NCBI GenBank assembly: GCA_019745555.1
Contig: JAIESX010000006.1
Location: 1-64,000 of the forward strand
Reading direction: 5' to 3'
Origin: Burkholderiaceae bacterium
GTDB taxonomy: Bacteria; Pseudomonadota; Gammaproteobacteria; Burkholderiales; Burkholderiaceae_C
Length of the DNA stretch: 64,000 nucleotides
Shown: piece after piece, positions 36,160 through 44,718 of the stretch
Position numbering within the stretch: position 1 is the first letter of the stretch
Layout: each line of letters begins with the position of its first letter
Program-made: the position numbers and the translations under genes
Notes under the pieces: generated by a model
Database searches by the model: none
What the model was told of the DNA's origin: nothing
What the model saw: the letters and a program-made list of their open reading frames with translations, nothing else

Positions 36160-37551
36160 ATGAACAAACCCGATCCCCGTGCCCGCAGCGGCAACGACAG
36201 CGGCTTCAGCTACCGCCGCGACACTTTCGAAGAACTCGTGGACGCCGCGCTGGCGCACGCCAGGAAGCTCGGGGCCACCGACGCCGGGGCCGAGGCCTCC
36301 GAGGGCTGCGGCCTGAGCGTCTCGGTGCGCAAGGGTGAGCTCGAGAACGTGGAGCGCAACCGTGACAAGTCGCTTGGCGTCACGGTCTACATCGGCCAGC
36401 GCCGCGGCAATGCCAGCACCTCCGACTTCTCGCGTGCGGCGATCGAGCAGACCGTGCAGGCGGCCTACGACATCGCCCGCTTCACGGCCGAAGACCCGGT
36501 GGCCGGCCTGCCCGACGCCGAGGACATCGTGCGCCACGACGAGGCGGGTCGCGATCTCGACCTCTTCCATCCCTGGACCCTCAGCAGCGAGGAGGCCGCG
36601 GAGATCGCGCGCGCTACCGAGGCCGCGGCCTTCAAGACCGACAAGCGCATCACCAACAGCGAGGGCGCGGCCGTCTCGGCCCAGCAGTCGCATTTCTTCA
36701 GCGCCCACACGCGCGGTTTCCGTGGCGGTTACGCCAGCTCGCGCCATTCCATCTCGGTCTCGCCCATCGCGGGCAGGGGCGAGGACATGCAGCGCGACTA
36801 CTGGTACAGCTCGCACCGCCACCCGGAGGACCTGGCCCTGCCCGAAGCCATCGGCCGCTACGCCGCCGAGCGCGCGCTGAGCCGCCTCAAGGCACGCAAG
36901 ATCAGTACCCGCGAAGTGCCCGTGCTTTTCGAATCGCCGCTGGCCGCCGGCCTGCTGGGCGCGCTGGTGCAGGCGCTCAGCGGCGGTTCGCTCTACCGCA
37001 AGAGCTCCTTCCTGCTCGACTCCCTGGGCACGCAGGTGCTGCCCGGCCATATCGATGTGCTCGAGGATCCCTTCCTGCTGCGCGGCAAGGGCAGCTCGCC
37101 CTTCGATGAGGAAGGTGTGCGCGTCAAGCCGCGTTCGGTTATCGCCTCTGGTCGTGTGGAGGGCTATTTCCTCAGCAGCTACTCGGCGCGCAAGCTGGGC
37201 ATGAAGACCACGGGCAATGCCGGTGGCTCGCACAACCTGATCCTGAGCTCACGCCTGACGCAGGCGGGCGACGACCTCGACGCCATGCTGGAAAAGCTTG
37301 GCACCGGTCTGTTCGTGACCGAGCTCATGGGCCAGGGCGTGAACTACGTGACGGGCGACTACTCGCGCGGCGCCAGCGGCTACTGGGTGGAGAAGGGCCG
37401 CATCGCCTACCCGGTGCAGGAGATCACCATCGCCGGCAACATGAAGGACATGCTCATGGGCATCACGGCCGTTGGCGCCGACGCCTACAACTACGGTGCC
37501 AAGACCGTGGGGTCCATTCTGATCAACCGGATGAAGGTGGCGGGCAGCTAA
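36160..37551 (+). CDS. pmbA: Metalloprotease PmbA (TldE)
   Basis: PmbA pairs with TldD to form a metalloprotease that matures modified peptides and degrades antitoxins. In the TldD/TldE pair the metal site is in TldD, so PmbA is the non-metal partner. The 463-residue protein shows GLSVSVRKGELENVERNRDKSLGVTVY near the N-terminus, FFSAHTRGF, and the C-terminal NAGGSHNLIL and GQGVNYVTGDYSRGASGYWVEKG blocks. No tldD is in the window. It is followed by an intrinsic terminator. Confidence 0.96.
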   Translation: MNKPDPRARSGNDSGFSYRRDTFEELVDAALAHARKLGATDAGAEASEGCGLSVSVRKGELENVERNRDKSLGVTVYIGQRRGNASTSDFSRAAIEQTVQAAYDIARFTAEDPVAGLPDAEDIVRHDEAGRDLDLFHPWTLSSEEAAEIARATEAAAFKTDKRITNSEGAAVSAQQSHFFSAHTRGFRGGYASSRHSISVSPIAGRGEDMQRDYWYSSHRHPEDLALPEAIGRYAAERALSRLKARKISTREVPVLFESPLAAGLLGALVQALSGGSLYRKSSFLLDSLGTQVLPGHIDVLEDPFLLRGKGSSPFDEEGVRVKPRSVIASGRVEGYFLSSYSARKLGMKTTGNAGGSHNLILSSRLTQAGDDLDAMLEKLGTGLFVTELMGQGVNYVTGDYSRGASGYWVEKGRIAYPVQEITIAGNMKDMLMGITAVGADAYNYGAKTVGSILINRMKVAGS

Positions 37552-37567
37552 GCCCGGCACCTGCGCG

Positions 37568-37592
37568 ACAGGGGGCTGGCCCCTGTGCTTTT
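37568..37592 (+). terminator. Intrinsic terminator of pmbA
   Basis: The stem ACAGGGG / CCCCTGT (37568-37574 with 37580-37586) around the loop GCTGG is followed by GCTTTT. It lies 17 bases after the pmbA stop, on the plus strand. Confidence 0.75.
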
Positions 37593-37627
37593 AGCATCGG
37601 TGGGACGCTGTCCAGTGAGCCCGCCCC

Positions 37628-38416
37628 ATGCATCCATCACCGCAAGACCTGGCTGATGCCAATCTGATCGAAGCCGTGCGCGAGCATGCGCGCTGGCAGT
37701 CGCCCTGTACCTTGAGCGAGGACGGCGGCGTGCTGCTCATGGCCGGCGCCAATGACTATCCGGGAGCCTTCCGCAATTGCGTGCTGCGTGTCGATCCCCG
37801 TGTGCCGGCGCATGAGGTGCTGGATCGGGCCCGCGCCTTCTTCCGAACGCAGGGGCGCGGCTACACCCTGCTGGCCCGTGCCCGCCGTGACGCGGATCTG
37901 ATCGAGACGCTGCAGGCTGCGGGCATGACGCCGCTGGCCGACAGCCCCTGCATGCTGGTCGAGGCACCGGTGGCCGAGGCCGTGCTGCCCGCGGGCATCC
38001 GCATCGAGCGCCTGCGCGAGCTGCGTCATGTGCAGGACGTGGTGCGCATCAATGCCGAGGCCTACGAGGCGCTCCGGTTGCCGGCTGCTGAAACGCGGGC
38101 GTTTTTCGGCAAGCCGCAGGCCCTGCTGTCACCGCGGGTGCGCGGCTTCGTGGCCTATCGCGGGGAGGAGCCGGTCTCCACCGCCATGACACTGTTCAGC
38201 GGCGCGGGGGCCGGGGTCTACTGGGTGGGGACGGCGGCCGGCGCCCAGCGCATGGGCCTGGCCGAACTCTGTACCCGGCTGGCCACCAACGCCGGTTTTG
38301 TGGCCGGCGCGCACGCGGTGACGCTGCAGGCCAGTCCGCTGGGCGAGCCCATCTACCGGCGCATGGGCTACACGGTCTACGATCGCCAGCTGCGCTTTCG
38401 CTTCCCGGCGCTCTGA
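37628..38416 (+). CDS. GNAT-family N-acetyltransferase
   Basis: The 262-residue protein's C-terminal half has a GNAT fold: RIERLRELRHVQDVVRINAEAYEALRLP, GFVAYRGEEPVSTAMTLFS, then VYWVGTAAGAQRMGLAELCTRLATNAGF, which corresponds to the acetyl-CoA pyrophosphate loop and helix. The last strand region is ASPLGEPIYRRMGYTVYDR. The N-terminal part (about 1-120) looks like a degenerate second acetyltransferase-like domain. The substrate is unknown. Confidence 0.85.
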   Translation: MHPSPQDLADANLIEAVREHARWQSPCTLSEDGGVLLMAGANDYPGAFRNCVLRVDPRVPAHEVLDRARAFFRTQGRGYTLLARARRDADLIETLQAAGMTPLADSPCMLVEAPVAEAVLPAGIRIERLRELRHVQDVVRINAEAYEALRLPAAETRAFFGKPQALLSPRVRGFVAYRGEEPVSTAMTLFSGAGAGVYWVGTAAGAQRMGLAELCTRLATNAGFVAGAHAVTLQASPLGEPIYRRMGYTVYDRQLRFRFPAL

Positions 38417-38426
38417 CGCCAGCGGG

Positions 38427-38811
38427 GTGCTCAGGTCACCGGTGCCGGATTGAAAAGCACCAAGGCCGTGCTGCGTGAAGAGGCCTTCGGGCCGAGCAGC
38501 CTTGGGTGCGTCCGGCCAGCGTGGCCCAGGCCCTGCAGGTGCTGCATGCCGTGGGTGACTCGCTGACTTTCACGGTCCGGGGCGTGAAGACGGAAAGTGC
38601 GGATGTGCAGGCTCTGGTGCGTGGTGCCATGGCCATTGCCGGTCGTGTGCTCTTCTCTGGTGTGCCAACGGGCGTGGCCGTCACGGCGGCCCAGCGGCAC
38701 TCCCACGAGAGCACCTCGGTGGGCGAGGCCGCACTGGCGTGTTTCATGCGCCCGGTCAGCCTGCAGGATGCGCTGGTCTGCCTCACGGCACGACAAGGCC
38801 GTCCGCTCTGA
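38427..38811 (+). pseudogene. Decayed 3' end of an NADP-dependent aldehyde (alpha-ketoglutaric semialdehyde) dehydrogenase gene
   Basis: Two adjacent frames together read like the C-terminus of this dehydrogenase family. One frame (about 38427-38510) gives VLREEAFGPSS. After a frameshift near 38510 the next gives AGRVLFSGVPTGVAVT, STSVGEAALACFMRPVSLQD and TARQGRPL. Family members carry the corresponding R-E-E-V-F-G-P, R-I-L-F-N-G-F-P-T-G-V-E-V and S-T-S-V-G-T-A-A blocks. The catalytic Cys and the whole N-terminal three quarters are missing, and the spacing around the nucleophile region is altered. It is therefore a remnant, not a working gene. The GTG at 38506 that opens a 101-codon frame is incidental. 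Confidence 0.75.
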
Positions 38812-39138
38812 TCCTGCGGTAGCTGCCTTCGCGCCTGACGAAGCGCGTCCAGCAGTGTCGACGGGTGCCGCTCTCGCGGTGGAGCGCCCCCGCGTCCTGT
38901 CGCCATCGTCCATGCACACGCAAAAGTCCAGGCATGCAGGCGCATGTCCTCTCTCGTCCGGGTGCGGTGAGGCTTGGGCGCGTCATCTGTCTGACCGGAT
39001 GCTGACCTCGGGCAAAACTATCGCGTTATGCCTTGACGGTGTTGGGGCAAAACTTTGAGAATGGCCCGACAGAATTTTTCAGGGAGTCGTCTCAGCGATA
39101 ACACCATAGTGAGGCGGACACATTAGGAATCGAGGCTT
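38812..39138 (+). other. Intergenic region upstream of the chemoreceptor gene
   Basis: No gene is supportable here. The last 130 bases are AT-richer and hold the receptor promoter. The element GCGATAA about 39092-39098 recalls the -10 of flagellar sigma-28 promoters, but I cannot align a matching -35 at the right spacing. The receptor start has only a weak ribosome-binding site (GGAATCGAGG). Confidence 0.4.
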
Positions 39139-40878
39139 ATGCAGTGGTTGAAGAATCTCAAGATCGGTGTGCGTCTGGGCGTTGCTTTCTGCGCACTGCT
39201 GCTCCTGCTGGTGTTCAGTTCGTGGATGGGAGTCTTGGGTGTCAGCAGGACCTTTGACGGCCTCAAGGACATGGCGGACAACAACGTCCGGCCCATCGAG
39301 TACCTAAGTACTATCGCCATCCTGAACCAGCGCAACAGTGTGCTGCTGCAGGACATGATGCTGGAGCCCACGGCCGAGAATCTCAATGGTCGCAACGGCG
39401 AACTGACCCAAAATACCAGCAAGATCGACAAGGCCTGGGCCGACTACATGGCCACGAATCTGTCGAGCCGCGAGAAGGCCCTCGTGCCCAAGTTTGTCGA
39501 AGTACGTAAGCAGTACCTGGACGAGGCGTTGAACCCGCTGCGTCAGGCAGCGATGGCGAATCAGCAGGAGCTTGCGCAGCGCATCTACAAGGAGAAGGTC
39601 CGCTCCCTGTCCACCCCCGTGGCGGCCACGCTCGACGAATTGATCGCAATCCAGGTCGAGTTGGCTGATGAAACCTACACGCTGGCCTCGCAGGACAAGC
39701 GATCGACCAGCACGCTGATCGTGGTAGCCACCGTGGTGGCCCTCGTGCTGGGCGGAACCCTGTCCTGGTTCATTACGCATTCCATTACCGGACCTGTAGC
39801 CCAGGCTGTGGCTTTTTCCGGCGAAGTTGCCGGTGGCAACCTGACGGCACGTGTGGAGAGCACCGGCAAGGACGAGCTGGGTCATCTGCTTATTAGCCTG
39901 CGTTCCATGCAAGACAACCTAATTGCCGTGGTTTCGCGCGTGCGTCAGGGCAGTGACTCGGTCTCAACCGCCAGTGCGGAGGTGGCCCAGGGCAACCAGG
40001 ATCTGAGCGCACGCACCGAGAGCCAGGCCAGTGCGCTTGAAGAGACCGCGGCGTCTATGGAGGAGCTGAGCTCGACCGTCAAACAGAATGCAGAGAATGC
40101 CCGTCAGGCCAACCAGCTCGCGCAAAGCGCCTCCACCGTTGCCGTGCAGGGCGGTGAGGTCGTGACCCAGGTGGTTGACACCATGCGAGGCATCAGCGAC
40201 AGCTCGCGCAAGATCGCTGAGATCATCAATGTCATTGACGGCATTGCCTTTCAGACCAACATTCTCGCGCTCAACGCGGCGGTGGAAGCAGCGCGCGCTG
40301 GAGAGCAGGGCCGCGGCTTTGCCGTGGTGGCCGGCGAGGTACGCAGCCTGGCAGGTCGCAGCGCCGAGGCGGCGAAGGAGATCAAACAGCTCATCTCCGA
40401 CAGCGTGAGCCGCGTTGACCAAGGCACGCGTCTGGCGGACCAGGCTGGTGCCAAGATGCAAGACATCGTGGCGAGCATCCAGCGTGTGACCGACATCATG
40501 GGTGAAATCAGTGCGGCCAGCAGCGAACAGAGCCAGGGCGTGGCCCAGATCGGCGAAGCGGTGACGAACATGGACCAGGTCACCCAGCAGAATGCCGCAT
40601 TGGTCGAGGAGATGGCCGCTGCTGCGAGCAGCCTCAGAAGCCACGCCCAGGACCTGGTCCAGGCGGTATCGGTGTTCAAGCTGGGGGCCGCGCAGACTCA
40701 TCCATCGCCGCTACCTGCGCCGCGCGCTCTGGCCGTCGTGCCCGGCATGCTACCCAAGTCGAGGCCTCAGCCTGTGACCGTTTCAAGGATGGCGGCCCAT
40801 CAGCCGGTGGCGCCTGCGTCGTCCGGCAAACAGCTTGTCAAAGCCGGCGACGATGAGGGGGATTGGACTTCGTTCTGA
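39139..40878 (+). CDS. Methyl-accepting chemotaxis protein with C-terminal xWxxF tether
   Basis: The 579-residue transmembrane receptor has a first membrane helix (about 10-31), a periplasmic four-helix-bundle sensor (about 32-190), a second membrane helix (about 192-213), a HAMP domain, and a cytoplasmic signalling hairpin. The tip is [42 protein letters not shown]. Methylation regions flank it ([19 protein letters not shown] and [20 protein letters not shown]). After a Pro/Ala linker it ends in DWTSF, matching the W-x-x-F pattern of the pentapeptide that tethers CheR and CheB. The ligand is unknown. No che genes lie nearby. Confidence 0.95.
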   Translation: MQWLKNLKIGVRLGVAFCALLLLLVFSSWMGVLGVSRTFDGLKDMADNNVRPIEYLSTIAILNQRNSVLLQDMMLEPTAENLNGRNGELTQNTSKIDKAWADYMATNLSSREKALVPKFVEVRKQYLDEALNPLRQAAMANQQELAQRIYKEKVRSLSTPVAATLDELIAIQVELADETYTLASQDKRSTSTLIVVATVVALVLGGTLSWFITHSITGPVAQAVAFSGEVAGGNLTARVESTGKDELGHLLISLRSMQDNLIAVVSRVRQGSDSVSTASAEVAQGNQDLSARTESQASALEETAASMEELSSTVKQNAENARQANQLAQSASTVAVQGGEVVTQVVDTMRGISDSSRKIAEIINVIDGIAFQTNILALNAAVEAARAGEQGRGFAVVAGEVRSLAGRSAEAAKEIKQLISDSVSRVDQGTRLADQAGAKMQDIVASIQRVTDIMGEISAASSEQSQGVAQIGEAVTNMDQVTQQNAALVEEMAAAASSLRSHAQDLVQAVSVFKLGAAQTHPSPLPAPRALAVVPGMLPKSRPQPVTVSRMAAHQPVAPASSGKQLVKAGDDEGDWTSF

Positions 40879-40893
40879 ACTGGCGCGGCCAAG

Positions 40894-41340
40894 TCAGCCC
40901 GCCAGCGCGGCCTTGACGGCAGCCGAGACCTGGCCCATCTCGGCCTTGCCGGCCAGGCGGGTCTTGACCACGCCCATGACCTTGCCCATGTCGCCCGGGC
41001 CCTTGGCGCCAAGTTCGGCCACGATGGCTTTCACCTCGGCCGCTACTTCCTCGGCCGAGAGGCGCTGGGGCAGGTAGGCCTCGAGCACCTTGATCTCCGC
41101 GGTCTCCTTGTCGGCCAGGTCCTGGCGCGCGGCCTGCACATAGGCGGCCACCGAGTCCTTGCGCTGCTTGATCAGCTTGTCCACGATGGACACCACGGTG
41201 GCGTCATCCAGCGTGACGCGTTCGTCCACTTCCTTCTGCTTCATGGCGGCCAGCAGCAGGCGGATGGTGCCCAGGCGCTCGCTGTCCTTGGCGCGCATCG
41301 CGGCCTTCATGTCGTCGTTGATCTGGTCTTTGAGGGACAT
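40894..41340 (-). CDS. GatB/YqeY domain protein
   Basis: The 148-residue protein matches the YqeY family: LKDQINDDMKAAMRAKDSERLGTIRLLLAAMKQKEVDERV, VVSIVDKLIKQRKDSV, and a C-terminal GDMGKVMGVVKTRLAGKAEMGQVSAAVK like the tail of GatB. The role may relate to tRNA-dependent amidation but is not established. It lies directly downstream of rpsU, separated by an intrinsic terminator, an arrangement common in beta- and gammaproteobacteria. Confidence 0.94.
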   Translation of the reverse strand: MSLKDQINDDMKAAMRAKDSERLGTIRLLLAAMKQKEVDERVTLDDATVVSIVDKLIKQRKDSVAAYVQAARQDLADKETAEIKVLEAYLPQRLSAEEVAAEVKAIVAELGAKGPGDMGKVMGVVKTRLAGKAEMGQVSAAVKAALAG

Positions 41341-41350
41341 AGGAAATCTC

Positions 41351-41393
41351 CGGAGAAAAACAAAACCCGCGCCTGGCGTCCCGGGCGCGGGTT
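41351..41393 (-). terminator. Intrinsic terminator between rpsU and the yqeY-like gene
   Basis: On the minus strand the stem AACCCGCGCC / GGCGCGGGTT (41393-41384 with 41373-41364) is followed by TTGTTTTTC. It lies after the rpsU stop and immediately before the yqeY start, so it probably ends most rpsU transcripts and lets part read through. Confidence 0.85.
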
Positions 41394-41430
41394 CTTGAAG
41401 AGCTTGAGGTCGAGGACCCCGCTGCGCCGA

Positions 41431-41643
41431 TCAGTACAGCTTCTTGGGCAGCTGCATCGAGCGGATGCGCTTGTAGTTGCGCTTGACGGCGGCGGCCTTC
41501 TTGCGCTTGCGCTCGGCGGTGGGCTTCTCGTAGAACTCGCGGGCGCGCAGGTCGGTCAGCAGGCCCAGCTTTTCGATGGTGCGCTTGAAGCGGCGCAGGG
41601 CCACGTCAAACGGCTCGTTCTCTTTTACACGGATGGTCGTCAT
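41431..41643 (-). CDS. rpsU: 30S ribosomal protein S21
   Basis: The 70-residue protein is clearly S21: [47 protein letters not shown] and the basic C-terminus. S21 sits on the 30S platform near the anti-Shine-Dalgarno end of 16S rRNA and is needed for initiation. The short length and 70-codon frame match the family. The upstream region up to about 41780 must contain its promoter. Confidence 0.98.
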   Translation of the reverse strand: MTTIRVKENEPFDVALRRFKRTIEKLGLLTDLRAREFYEKPTAERKRKKAAAVKRNYKRIRSMQLPKKLY

Positions 41644-41825
41644 TACGTCATGGTTTCCGAAATGTGCGGACAGAGGGTGACTGGGAAGATCGGGCCCGGA
41701 CGCCGTGTACGCGAAGTGCCCCGCCTGTAACTAGTATTTGGCCGGCGGGGCTATGCCAGCAAAGTCCGACATTATAGCGGGTCAGCCGAACCCGGCAACC
41801 CGCTCCGGGGACCCCAAAACCCATG

Positions 41826-41889
41826 GCCGCCATAGGCGGCCTGCCCCCTGGAGGGGGCGGCGCCCCACACGAAGTGGGGGCGCAGGGGG
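41826..41889. repeat. Three consecutive GC-rich hairpins
   Basis: Three hairpins follow one another: GCCGCC-ATA-GGCGGC (41826-41840), CCCCC-TGGA-GGGGG (41844-41857) and CGCCCCAC-ACGAA-GTGGGG-G-CG (41861-41882), then a G run. The block lies just past the stop of the HI0933-like gene on the minus strand. It resembles an intergenic repeat I associate with Comamonadaceae genomes. It may serve as a terminator. The rest of 41644-41894 shows no gene. Confidence 0.5.
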
Positions 41890-41894
41890 GAAAC

Positions 41895-43118
41895 CTAGTG
41901 CGGCCGCAGGTCCTGGGCGAGCGCCACGCCGCAGGCGTGGGCGCTCGCCCAGGACCACTGGAAGTTGTAACCGCCCAGCCAGCCCGTCACATCCACCACC
42001 TCCCCGATGAAATACAGCCCCTGCTGCCTCTGCGCCTCCATCGTCTGGCCCGAGAGCTCCCGCGTGTCCACCCCGCCGGCCGTGACCTCGGCCTTGGCAT
42101 AGCCCTCGGTGCCCGTGGGCGTGAGCTCCCAGCGGCTGAGTTTCTCGGCCAGGGCGGCCAGGACCTTGTCGCTGGCTTCGTTGACGGGACGCTGCCAGGC
42201 CGGGTCCTGCCCGGCCCAGGCTTCGGCCAGGCGGCTGGGCAGCAGAGCGGCCAGTTCGTTCACGATGAGCTTGCGCGAGCGCAGCTTGGCCTCGCTCAGC
42301 CGCGCGGCCAGGTCCTGCTCGGGCGCCAGGTTGATGCGGATGGGCGCGCCCGGCTTCCAGTAGCTCGAAATCTGCAGCACGCCCGGGCCCGAGAGACCGC
42401 GGTGGGTGAACAGCAGGTCTTCGAGGAAGGCCATGCGCTCCTTCTTGCTGCCGGTCTCGATCTGCACCGGCAGGGCCAGGCCGGACAGGCCGGCGTAGGG
42501 CGCCCAGGCGGTGCCGTCGAAGGTCAGAGGTACCAGGGCCGGGCGGGTCTCGACGATCTTCAGGCCGAATTGCTTGGCGATGCGGTAGCCGAAGTCCGTG
42601 GCGCCGATCTTGGGGATGGACAGGCCGCCGGTGGCAATCACCAGCGCGCGGCTCTGCACCACGCCCTGGTCCGTGTCCAGTTCATAGCCCGCCGCGCCGT
42701 GGCGCACGGCCCGCACCCCGCACGGTTGCCAGCGTGTCACGCCGCCCTTGTCACACTCGCGCAGCAGCAGCTGGATGATGTCGTCGGCCGAGCGGTCGCA
42801 GAAGAGCTGGCCCTTGTGCTTTTCGTGGAAGGGGATGCCGTCGCGCTGCAGCAGGGCGATGAAGTCGGCCGGGGTGTAGCGCGAGAGGGCCGAGCGGCAG
42901 AAGTTCGGGTTTTCGCTGATGAAATGCTTGTGCGGCTGGCGAACATCGATGTCACGGTTGGTGAAGTTGCAGCGCCCGCCGCCCGAGATGCGGATCTTTT
43001 CCGCCACCTTGGCCGCATGGTCGATGAGCAGGACCTTGAGACCACGCTGCCCGGCCACGCCGGCACAGAACAGGCCGGCCGCGCCCGCGCCGACTACCAC
43101 CACATCAAACTGTTGCAT
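41895..43118 (-). CDS. NAD(P)/FAD-dependent oxidoreductase, HI0933/YhiN family
   Basis: The 407-residue flavoprotein has the N-terminal FAD-binding motif DVVVVGAGAAGLFCAGVAGQRG and the family hallmark KIRISGGGRCNFTN near residue 45. It also has LVIATGGLSIPKIGATDFGY about 165 and ends with the second FAD-contact region GLYFIGEVVDVTGWLGGYNFQWSWASAHACG. Some relatives act on 3-dehydro-bile-acids or other ketones, but most, including YhiN, have no known substrate. It is separated by 37 bp from the PilJ-like gene upstream and may be read through from the nitrate operon. Confidence 0.93.
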   Translation of the reverse strand: MQQFDVVVVGAGAAGLFCAGVAGQRGLKVLLIDHAAKVAEKIRISGGGRCNFTNRDIDVRQPHKHFISENPNFCRSALSRYTPADFIALLQRDGIPFHEKHKGQLFCDRSADDIIQLLLRECDKGGVTRWQPCGVRAVRHGAAGYELDTDQGVVQSRALVIATGGLSIPKIGATDFGYRIAKQFGLKIVETRPALVPLTFDGTAWAPYAGLSGLALPVQIETGSKKERMAFLEDLLFTHRGLSGPGVLQISSYWKPGAPIRINLAPEQDLAARLSEAKLRSRKLIVNELAALLPSRLAEAWAGQDPAWQRPVNEASDKVLAALAEKLSRWELTPTGTEGYAKAEVTAGGVDTRELSGQTMEAQRQQGLYFIGEVVDVTGWLGGYNFQWSWASAHACGVALAQDLRPH

Positions 43119-43155
43119 GGCCCGCAGTGTAGCGAGCGCGGTCGGCGCGCCGTGC

Positions 43156-43866
43156 TCAGGCCGCGAGCTTGTTCCGGTCGGCCAGCACCGCCGCCTTGCG
43201 TGTCAGTCCGTCGATCTCGCCCGTGATGTCGGAGAGCACGTTGGCCACCACCGCGAACTCGCGGCCGTGCTGGCCGGCGCGCGCCGCCATGATCTGGGCG
43301 TTGAAGCTCACCACCTTGGCTTCCTTGGCCACGCTCTGGATGTCGCCCACGATGCCCGCGAGCTCCTTCATCATGGCTTCGGACTTGGCCTTGCTAACCT
43401 CGTCGAAGGCCGTGGTCGCGGTGTTGAGTGCTTCGAGGATGCGGTCGGTCAGGCCTACGAGCTCGATCAGCGACTCGGCCACGCTCGGGGCCTGGCGTTT
43501 GATCTGCTCCAGCGTGCGTTGCATGAGTTGCATGAATTCCGTGATCACGGGGCCGACGCCGCGCGGGCCGTGGTAGGTGGACTCGATCTTTTCGGCGGCG
43601 GCCTTCTCCAGCTGCTGGAGGGTGCCCAGCAGGTGCTGCTGGCTTTCGCTGAAGACCTGCAGGCTGCGCTGGGCGGCCTCGAACTTCTGCGCATCGCCGC
43701 GCGAGGCCAGCAGGGTCTGCAGGATCATGCGCTGCGAGAGCATGCGCTGGCGTGCGGCGAGGTTGACGAGCGAGAGGCCCTGGATGTGCGCAGGCAGCTC
43801 CCTCTTCTGGAGCGTGGTGACGGTGCGTGGGGTGAAGGTCGTGACGGAGTAAGAGCTTGTGTTCAT
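43156..43866 (-). CDS. Soluble PilJ-domain protein with a partial chemoreceptor-type signalling tip
   Basis: The 236-residue protein carries a PilJ-type domain with the motif NLAARQRMLSQRMILQTL about residues 33-52, the helix element also found around the nitrate-binding site of NarX-type sensors. A helical stretch follows, ending in VVSFNAQIMAARAGQHGREFAVVANVLSDITGEI, which resembles an MCP hairpin tip. There is no membrane segment or signal peptide, so it is cytoplasmic. It is the last gene of the nitrate cluster, 44 bp after cobA. It may sense nitrate or nitrite. A start 57 bases upstream is possible but has no better support. Confidence 0.8.
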   Translation of the reverse strand: MNTSSYSVTTFTPRTVTTLQKRELPAHIQGLSLVNLAARQRMLSQRMILQTLLASRGDAQKFEAAQRSLQVFSESQQHLLGTLQQLEKAAAEKIESTYHGPRGVGPVITEFMQLMQRTLEQIKRQAPSVAESLIELVGLTDRILEALNTATTAFDEVSKAKSEAMMKELAGIVGDIQSVAKEAKVVSFNAQIMAARAGQHGREFAVVANVLSDITGEIDGLTRKAAVLADRNKLAA

Positions 43867-43910
43867 GGCAGGCACCGCGGTAAGGCAGGGCCCGATGACA
43901 TGCGCCCTGC

Positions 43911-44711
43911 TCAGGTACCCCAAGCAAGCCGCGGGCCAGCCTCTTGCAGCTGCTGCAAGACCTGCAGCACCTCACCCACGACGATGATGCAGGGGCTACC
44001 GAGTTCTTCACGCACCAGGGTGGCGTGCAGCTGTTCCAGGGTGGTGAGCGCCTGGCGCTGCGTGGGCAGGCTGGCGTGCTGCACCAGGGCTACGGGTGTG
44101 CTGCCCGGCAGGCCGCTGAGCAGGCCGGCTTCGATCTGCTGGGCACCGCTCACACCCATGTAGATCACCAGTGTGAGCTGCTCGGCGTGGGCCGTGGCGG
44201 CCAGGGCGGCCCAGTCGGGTGCGCGGCCGCCGGGTTTGGCGTGGCCGGTGATGAAGAGCACGCCGTGGGCATGGTCGCGGTGCGTGAGCGGTGCGCCCAG
44301 GCTGCTCACGGCGGCCAGGCCCGAGGTGATGCCGTTGACGACCTCCACGCGGATGCCCGCTTCACCCAGGTGCTGCACCTCTTCGCCGCCGCGACCGAAG
44401 ACATAGGGGTCGCCGCCCTTGAGGCGCACTACATGCTCGCCCTCGCGCACCGCGGTGATCATGAGCTTTTCGATGAAAGACTGCGGCGTGGACGTGCAGC
44501 CACCGCGTTTGCCCACGTGCACGATGCGTGCGCCGGGCCGGGCATGCACGAGCACGGCCTCGTTGACCAGGTCGTCGACCAGGATCACGGTGGCGCGCGC
44601 GATAGCCTTGACGGCCTTGAGCGTGAGCAGATCGGGGTCGCCGGGGCCGGCGCCCACGAGGGTGCAGGAACCGGTGAGAGGCAGGGTGTGCATGTTCATG
44701 GGGTGGTTCAT
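43911..44711 (-). CDS. cobA: Uroporphyrinogen-III C-methyltransferase (SUMT)
   Basis: SUMT methylates uroporphyrinogen III at C2 and C7 to give precorrin-2, the branch to siroheme. The 266-residue protein has CTLVGAGPGDPDLLTLKA, LVDDLVNEAVL, VHVGKRGG, the signature VVRLKGGDPYVFGRGGEE, and GITSGLAAVSSLGAPLTHRD. Siroheme is the cofactor of the NirB nitrite reductase in the same cluster, which explains the location 7 bp after nasA. No CysG-type bifunctional fusion is present, so precorrin-2 oxidation and iron insertion must be encoded elsewhere. Confidence 0.96.
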   Translation of the reverse strand: MNHPMNMHTLPLTGSCTLVGAGPGDPDLLTLKAVKAIARATVILVDDLVNEAVLVHARPGARIVHVGKRGGCTSTPQSFIEKLMITAVREGEHVVRLKGGDPYVFGRGGEEVQHLGEAGIRVEVVNGITSGLAAVSSLGAPLTHRDHAHGVLFITGHAKPGGRAPDWAALAATAHAEQLTLVIYMGVSGAQQIEAGLLSGLPGSTPVALVQHASLPTQRQALTTLEQLHATLVREELGSPCIIVVGEVLQVLQQLQEAGPRLAWGT

Positions 44712-44718
44712 GCAAGCT

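Noticed and set aside
38506-38811. A small hypothetical gene of 101 codons starting at GTG 38506
   Set aside because: The sequence reads as the end of an aldehyde dehydrogenase continued from another frame upstream, so it is a remnant.
39060-39100. Sigma-28 flagellar promoter upstream of the chemoreceptor
   Set aside because: Only the -10-like GCGATAA is convincing; no TAAA-type -35 is found at the required spacing.
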